Made by a program: the position numbers and the translations under genes. DNA of 21,162 bases from Acidimicrobiia bacterium (GTDB taxonomy: Bacteria; Actinomycetota; Acidimicrobiia; Acidimicrobiales; Ilumatobacteraceae): contig JAUHYJ010000005.1 in NCBI GenBank assembly GCA_030425785.1, positions 1 through 21,162 of the forward strand. The letters run 5' to 3'. Shown here piece after piece: positions 17,271 through 21,162 of this stretch. Position 1 is the stretch's first letter. Every line of letters begins with the position of its first letter. The notes under the pieces were generated by a model, which did no database searches, was not told the origin of the DNA, and was given only the letters and a program-made list of their open reading frames with translations.

Positions 17271-17276
17271 ACGCTA
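17271..17276 (-). promoter_or_regulatory. Putative -10 element (TAGCGT) for iscS-mnmA, leaderless
   Basis: TAGCGT lies 6 bases before the iscS ATG at 17264. Together with the TACCGT facing the other way at 17306 it would make a very compact divergent promoter region. Confidence 0.4.
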
Positions 17277-17305
17277 CCGACGCGTCCGGCGCGGGCTGCG
17301 CTCGC

Positions 17306-17311
17306 TACCGT
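17306..17311 (+). promoter_or_regulatory. Putative -10 element (TACCGT) for the methyltransferase gene, leaderless
   Basis: TACCGT lies 7 bases before the GTG at 17319. It supports this start over GTG/ATG-like codons further upstream that would run into the iscS gene. Confidence 0.4.
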
Positions 17312-17318
17312 GCACGCG

Positions 17319-18062
17319 GTGGAGGGCTACGACGACACGACCTATGGCGCCGCCTTCGCCGACGTGTACGACGAGTGGTACGCCGGCGTCAGCGACGTCG
17401 ACACGACCGTCGCCACCCTGCTCGACCTGGCGGGCGTCGGTCGCGTGCTCGAGCTCGGCGTCGGCACCGGTCGCCTCGCGCTCCCGCTCGCCCGGGCCGG
17501 GCGTGGCCGGATCGAGCTCACCGGCGTCGACACGAGCGCCGAGATGCTCTCACTCCTGTCCGAGCGCGACGCCGACGGCCTCGTGACGGTGGTGACCGGC
17601 GACATGGTGGCCGCCATGCCGGACGGGCCGTTCACACTCGTGTTCGTGGCGTACAACACCCTGTTCAACCTGCCCAGCGCCGATCAGCAGCGGGCGTGCT
17701 TCGCGGCGGTGGCCGACCGGCTCACACCGGGCGGGCGGTTCGTCGTCGAGGCCTTCGTGCCCGACGACCCTCCCCGGGACGGCGACGCGATCACGCTGCG
17801 CTCGATGTCGGCCGACCGCGTCGTGCTGTCCGTCGCTCGCCACCATGCCGAAATCCAGACCGCCGAGGGACAGTTCGTCGAGCTCACCGAAGCGGGCGGG
17901 GTCCGCCTGCGCCCCTGGTCGATCCGCTACTCGACGCCGGGCGAGCTCGACGCGATGGCGACTGCGGTCGGCCTGACGCTCGAACACCGCTGGCTCGACA
18001 TGGCACGGCGGGAATTCGACGACGACGCCGATCGGCATGTGACGGTCTATCGACAACGGTGA
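17319..18062 (+). CDS. Class I SAM-dependent methyltransferase
   Basis: The 247-residue product has a Rossmann methyltransferase fold. Motif I is VLELGVGTGRLALP (about 43-56), an acidic residue follows in LTGVDTSAEML, and a motif IV-like FTLVFVAYNTLFNL and post-motif LTPGGRFVVEAF are present. The N-terminal YGAAFADVYDEWYAG resembles the lid segment of small-molecule methyltransferases. The acceptor is unknown. The start at GTG 17319 is chosen because the motif spacing fits the family and TACCGT sits 7 bases upstream; an earlier in-frame codon at 17241 would overlap iscS and remove the promoter. The downstream galT begins 68 bases later with its own possible promoter, so an operon is uncertain. 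Confidence 0.85.
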   Translation: MEGYDDTTYGAAFADVYDEWYAGVSDVDTTVATLLDLAGVGRVLELGVGTGRLALPLARAGRGRIELTGVDTSAEMLSLLSERDADGLVTVVTGDMVAAMPDGPFTLVFVAYNTLFNLPSADQQRACFAAVADRLTPGGRFVVEAFVPDDPPRDGDAITLRSMSADRVVLSVARHHAEIQTAEGQFVELTEAGGVRLRPWSIRYSTPGELDAMATAVGLTLEHRWLDMARREFDDDADRHVTVYRQR

Positions 18063-18114
18063 CCACCACCGGACAGTTGCGTGACAATGGATGCACGAGC
18101 GCCGCACAGGGCTC

Positions 18115-18120
18115 TAGGCT
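18115..18120 (+). promoter_or_regulatory. Putative -10 element (TAGGCT) for galT
   Basis: TAGGCT lies 10 bases before the ATG at 18131, in the 68-base gap after the methyltransferase gene. The spacer GGGCCGGAAC has no clear Shine-Dalgarno. Confidence 0.3.
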
Positions 18121-18130
18121 GGGCCGGAAC

Positions 18131-19111
18131 ATGAGCCAGATGCGTCTGAACCAGCTGACTGGCCGGTGGGTCACCATCGTTGCCGAGCGGGCCAAGCGTC
18201 CGACGGCGTTCGCGCCGCGCATCGGCTTCGAGGACAACGACCCCGCCAACTGCCCGTTCTGCCCCGGCAACGAGGAATCCACGCCGCCGGCGCTCGAGAC
18301 GGTCAACGAGGGTGGCGAGTGGGAACTGCGCGTGCTCCCCAACCTGTATCCGGCGTTCGAGGGCGACGGTGGGTTCGCGGTGCACCACGACGGTCCGGTG
18401 CACGTGATGGCCGAGGGCACCGGCATCCACGAGGTCTTCGTCTACGCCCGCGAGCACGACCTGTCGCTCGACCGGCTCGACGACGACCAGGCGCGTCGGT
18501 TCATGCGCGCCCTCAGGTCTCGCTTCGTCGACCACGAGGCGCTCCCGAACATCCGCTACACCCAGGCGATCGTCAATCACGGTCGTGAGGCGGGCGCTTC
18601 GATCCCGCACCCGCACGGCCAGCTCCTCGGGCTGCCGTTCGTGCCGGGCGAGGTGCTCGACGAGGAGCGCGCCTTCGCGCGCTTCGCCGGTGGCTGTCTG
18701 CTGTGCACCACCATCGAAGCCGAGCTGTCGACCGGCGACCGCGTGGTCGCGAGCAACGACGACGTGGTCGTCATCGCCCCGTACTGGAGCGGCACGCCCT
18801 ACGAGATGCTCATCGTGCCGCGGCACCACGAGCTCCACCTCCAGGACTCGTCCGACGACACGCTCGACGCGGTCGGCAAGGCGCTGCGCGATGCGACGGC
18901 GATGCTCAACCGCGCGGTCGGCGACGTCGCCTACAACGTCGGCTTCCACACGGCGCCGCACGCGCACACGGGCGAGTACCACTGGCACATCCACATCTGG
19001 CCGAACCTGGTCACCCAGGCCGGTTTCGAGCGTGGCACGGGCGTGATGATCAACATCGTCCCGCCCGAGCAGGCAGCGGACGCGCTGCGGGCAGCCACCT
19101 CGCTCGCCTGA
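18131..19111 (+). CDS. galT: Galactose-1-phosphate uridylyltransferase family protein
   Basis: GalT exchanges UMP between UDP-glucose and galactose-1-phosphate (Leloir pathway) through a uridylylated histidine. The 326-residue product has the structural zinc pair C41-x-x-C44 (CPFCPGNE) and the HIT-type active site H160-P-H162-G-Q164 (IPHPHGQLLG), where H162 would carry UMP. The C-terminal half has a second histidine cluster, YHWHIHIWP. The N-terminus MSQMRLNQLTGRWVTIVAERAKRP is typical of the family. No galK or galE is nearby, and the next gene is a glycosyltransferase, so a role in making or recycling sugar nucleotides for a glycan is as plausible as galactose catabolism. Related enzymes use other sugar phosphates. 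ATG 18131 is the natural start; the upstream frame is antisense to iscS. Confidence 0.88.
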   Translation: MSQMRLNQLTGRWVTIVAERAKRPTAFAPRIGFEDNDPANCPFCPGNEESTPPALETVNEGGEWELRVLPNLYPAFEGDGGFAVHHDGPVHVMAEGTGIHEVFVYAREHDLSLDRLDDDQARRFMRALRSRFVDHEALPNIRYTQAIVNHGREAGASIPHPHGQLLGLPFVPGEVLDEERAFARFAGGCLLCTTIEAELSTGDRVVASNDDVVVIAPYWSGTPYEMLIVPRHHELHLQDSSDDTLDAVGKALRDATAMLNRAVGDVAYNVGFHTAPHAHTGEYHWHIHIWPNLVTQAGFERGTGVMINIVPPEQAADALRAATSLA

Positions 19112-19127
19112 CGTCCACGATCCCCTC

Positions 19128-19161
19128 GACCGCCGCGCCGCCGGCGGTCCGGGCCGCCCGG
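19128..19161 (+). terminator. Tandem GC-rich hairpins after galT
   Basis: GACCGCCG (19128-19135) pairs with CGGCGGTC (19142-19149) around a 6-base loop. CCGGG (19149-19153) pairs with CCCGG (19157-19161) around a 3-base loop. No T-tract follows, so this is a possible but not a standard intrinsic terminator. It lies just before the promoter-like TAACGT of the glycosyltransferase gene. Confidence 0.45.
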
Positions 19162-19173
19162 CGGCCGATCCTC

Positions 19174-19179
19174 TAACGT
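19174..19179 (+). promoter_or_regulatory. Putative -10 element (TAACGT) for the glycosyltransferase gene, leaderless
   Basis: TAACGT lies 8 bases before the GTG at 19188 in otherwise very GC-rich sequence. Confidence 0.4.
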
Positions 19180-19187
19180 GCTCCGCG

Positions 19188-20342
19188 GTGCGCGTGCTGA
19201 TGGTGACGTGGGAGTATCCGCCGAGTTCGGTGGGCGGCACGGCCGCCCACGTCGACGGCCTGGCACATGCCCTCGGCGAGCTCGGGCACGAGATCGTCGT
19301 CGTCACCCGCCGGATCCCGGGCACCGACGGCGAGTCGACGACCGCCGGCGTCCGCGAGCTGCGCGCCGACGTCGAACTGCCCTGGCTGCCCGATCACGTC
19401 GTCGCGAGCGCGGCGTCGGGCAGCCACGCCTTCGTCGCCAAGCTGGCGGCGCTCGGCGACTGGCGCCCGGATGTCGTCCACGCCCACGACTGGCAGGTCG
19501 CCTGGGCGGCCGAGGTTGCGGCGCGTCTCTTCGACTGCCCGCTCGTCACGACCTTCCACGGCACCGAGCGCGGCCGGCACGGTGGTCATCTCGCCCCCGG
19601 TGTTGCCGAGGACATCAACAGCGTCGAGTGGTGGCAGGCCAGTCGCTCGACCCGGATGATCGCATCCACCAAGCTGCTGGTCCGCGACATCGTCGAGGGC
19701 TTCGAGGTCGACCCGGATCACGTCCGCCGCATCCCCGGCGGCATCGACCCGGCGTGGTGGCAGTCGATCGGCCCCGACGAGGTCCCCGGAGCGCGCGGCG
19801 GCATGGTGCTCGCGTGGGGACGCGTCCAGTACGAGAAGGGCTTCCAGGTGCTCGCACGCGCGATGGCGTCGTTGCGGTACCGGGTGGCCGGCGTCGAGTG
19901 CACCATCGCCGGTCGCGGCTCGTACCTCCCGGAGCTCCAGTCGCAGATCGACCTGGCGCAGGTCGGCGACATGACGCACCTGCCGGGGTTCGTGAGCGAC
20001 CACGATCTGCGGGCCGCGGTCCACCGCGCCGGCTGCGTGGTGATCCCGTCGTTGTACGAGCCGTTCGGCATCGTGGCGCTCGAGGCGCTCGCGGGCGGTG
20101 CACCGCTCGTCGTCGCCGACACGGGCGGGCTGGCCGAACTGGTCGGCGGCACCGGGTCGGCGCTGCTGTTCGAGCCGGGGAACGCCGACGACTTGGCGGA
20201 CTGCATCGAGCGGGTGCTCACCGACCGCGAGGTCGCCGACGAGCTGGTGCGACGCGGCCGCGAGCTCCTCGAGGCGAGCTACTCGTGGTCGGCCATCGCC
20301 GCCCGGACCGTGGCGGTGTACCACGAGGCCTGCCGGGGCTGA
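19188..20342 (+). CDS. GT4-type retaining glycosyltransferase, glycogen synthase-like
   Basis: The 384-residue product has a GT-B fold. The N-terminal domain starts MRVLMVTWEYPPSSVGGTAAHV, with a glycine-rich acceptor loop, and contains VVHAHDWQVAWAA and LVTTFHGTERGR. The C-terminal nucleotide-sugar domain has RIPGGIDP, AWGRVQYEKGF, and the E-x7-E motif at E291 and E299 (YEPFGIVALEAL) that marks retaining GT4 enzymes. The WEYPP start and overall layout resemble bacterial and archaeal glycogen/maltodextrin synthases such as mycobacterial Rv3032, which also lies near iscS. An ADP- or UDP-glucose donor is likely by analogy, but a lipid or protein glycan acceptor cannot be excluded. The start is GTG at 19188. 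It converges on the enoyl-CoA hydratase gene with a 16-base gap. Confidence 0.87.
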   Translation: MRVLMVTWEYPPSSVGGTAAHVDGLAHALGELGHEIVVVTRRIPGTDGESTTAGVRELRADVELPWLPDHVVASAASGSHAFVAKLAALGDWRPDVVHAHDWQVAWAAEVAARLFDCPLVTTFHGTERGRHGGHLAPGVAEDINSVEWWQASRSTRMIASTKLLVRDIVEGFEVDPDHVRRIPGGIDPAWWQSIGPDEVPGARGGMVLAWGRVQYEKGFQVLARAMASLRYRVAGVECTIAGRGSYLPELQSQIDLAQVGDMTHLPGFVSDHDLRAAVHRAGCVVIPSLYEPFGIVALEALAGGAPLVVADTGGLAELVGGTGSALLFEPGNADDLADCIERVLTDREVADELVRRGRELLEASYSWSAIAARTVAVYHEACRG

Positions 20343-20358
20343 TCGACGCCCCGCACGG

Positions 20359-21135
20359 TCAGGTGCCGGTGAACTCGGCCTTGCCGGGTCCGTGCTCCAA
20401 GAAGCTCTTCACGCCGATCTGGCTGTCGTTCGTGGTGAACGACTGGACGAAGAGGTCGCGCTCGACGAGCAGCCCCTCGGCCAGCGAGGTCGACAGGCCA
20501 CGATCGATCGCCTGCTTGGCGTAGCCCTGCGAGAGCACGGCGCCCTTCGCGACCTCGGCGGCGAGCGCGAGCGCACGATCGTGCAGCTCGTCACCGGGGA
20601 CGACCTCGTCGCACAACCCGATGCGCAGCGCCTCGTCGGCCTTCACCTGGCGGCCGGTGATGCAGATCTCCTTGGCACGGCTCGGGCCGACCTGGCGCGC
20701 GAGGCGCTGGGTGCCACCGCCGCCGGGGATCGTGCCGAGCAGGATCTCGGGCTGACCGAACACGGCCCGCTCGCCGGCGATGCGGTAGTCGCACGCGAGC
20801 GCGAGCTCGCACCCGCCGCCGAGCGCGTACCCGCTCACCGCCGCGATCACGAAGCGCGGCAGCGCGGCGAGCGCGTCGAGGGCCGCGTGGATGCGGTCGG
20901 TGATGCCACGCGCCTCGTCGGAGCCGCCGAACTCGGAGATGTCGGCACCGGCGGCGAAGATCTTCTCACCACCGGTGACGACCACCGCCCCGGGGAGGTC
21001 GGCGGCGAGCTCGCGTGCGATCTCGTGGAGGGCGCGGACGACGGCACCCGAGAGCGCGTTCACCTTGCCGTTGTTCAAGGTGACGACGGCGACGCCGTTG
21101 TCGTGACGTTCGAGCAGGACGACCGGATCACTCAT
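20359..21135 (-). CDS. Enoyl-CoA hydratase/isomerase
   Basis: This crotonase-fold enzyme probably adds water to 2-enoyl-CoA in fatty acid breakdown. The 258-residue product has the oxyanion-hole segment FAAGADISEF (about 60-69), the second one YALGGGCELALACDYRIA, and both catalytic glutamates of true hydratases, E110 (GGCELA) and E130 (GQPEILLGTIPGGGG), 20 residues apart as in the mitochondrial enzyme. A hydratase is therefore favoured over an isomerase or dehalogenase of the same fold; chain-length preference is unknown. The start at ATG 21135 (MSDPVVLLERH) fits relatives and has CATGAT 6 bases upstream. An in-frame GTG at the very edge (21162) would add nine residues without support, so the gene is judged complete. 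Confidence 0.9.
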   Translation of the reverse strand: MSDPVVLLERHDNGVAVVTLNNGKVNALSGAVVRALHEIARELAADLPGAVVVTGGEKIFAAGADISEFGGSDEARGITDRIHAALDALAALPRFVIAAVSGYALGGGCELALACDYRIAGERAVFGQPEILLGTIPGGGGTQRLARQVGPSRAKEICITGRQVKADEALRIGLCDEVVPGDELHDRALALAAEVAKGAVLSQGYAKQAIDRGLSTSLAEGLLVERDLFVQSFTTNDSQIGVKSFLEHGPGKAEFTGT

Positions 21136-21162
21136 GTGGCCATCATGGCCGACGGCCTGCAC

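Noticed and set aside
20343..20358. Terminator between the glycosyltransferase and enoyl-CoA hydratase genes
   Set aside because: Only 16 bases are available and no stem-loop is visible.

Overview
The window is GC-rich, densely packed bacterial chromosome in which most coding runs on the minus strand. Several features point to an actinobacterium: GTG starts, a long SerA with a C-terminal ACT domain, a PASTA-type protein kinase relative, and the order iscS, mnmA, MetE-like, ligA, which is also the order of these genes in Mycobacterium tuberculosis (Rv3025c, Rv3024c, Rv3015c, Rv3014c, with other genes between). The sequence style suggests the Acidimicrobiia (Ilumatobacter-like), but this is an impression and no marker gene proves it.

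Layout. Positions 1-800 hold the 5' part of an IS481-family insertion sequence whose transposase runs off the left edge. Next come a DinB-fold protein (820-1362) and serA (1553-3130), both on the minus strand, with a nested palindrome between them. Two plus-strand genes follow (3301-5131), a GNAT acyltransferase and an enolase-superfamily o-succinylbenzoate synthase/N-succinylamino acid racemase. An SCP2-like protein (5171-5581) converges on an SDR dehydrogenase (5743-6621) across an array of 31-bp-phased repeats. A PASTA-domain kinase homologue with a degraded active site (6672-9071) is divergent from a small membrane-anchored protein (9176-9754). On the minus strand ligA, an Asp/Glu racemase-like gene and a small lipoprotein overlap end to start (12992 down to 9776), behind a short MetE-like gene (13050-14099). 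A polytopic membrane protein (14188-15081) converges on the iscS-mnmA pair (17264 down to 15100). The right end carries a SAM methyltransferase, galT and a GT4-type glycosyltransferase on the plus strand (17319-20342), then an enoyl-CoA hydratase on the minus strand (20359-21135). No stretch longer than 300 bases lacks a gene.

Functional themes are serine and D-/L-amino acid metabolism, acyl-CoA metabolism, cysteine desulfuration feeding tRNA thiolation, DNA ligation, sugar and glycan metabolism, and envelope sensing. There is no prophage, CRISPR array, tRNA or rRNA that I can see.

The most distinctive signals are: (i) a -10-like hexamer of the form TANNNT about 6-10 nt before the start codon of most first genes, suggesting largely leaderless transcription; (ii) the symmetric 31-bp-period array at 5591-5733; (iii) a PASTA receptor that looks like a pseudokinase; (iv) the GNAT plus racemase pair, which resembles a known D- to L-amino acid conversion route; and (v) a hairpin in the insertion sequence that would hide the transposase ribosome binding site in read-through transcripts.
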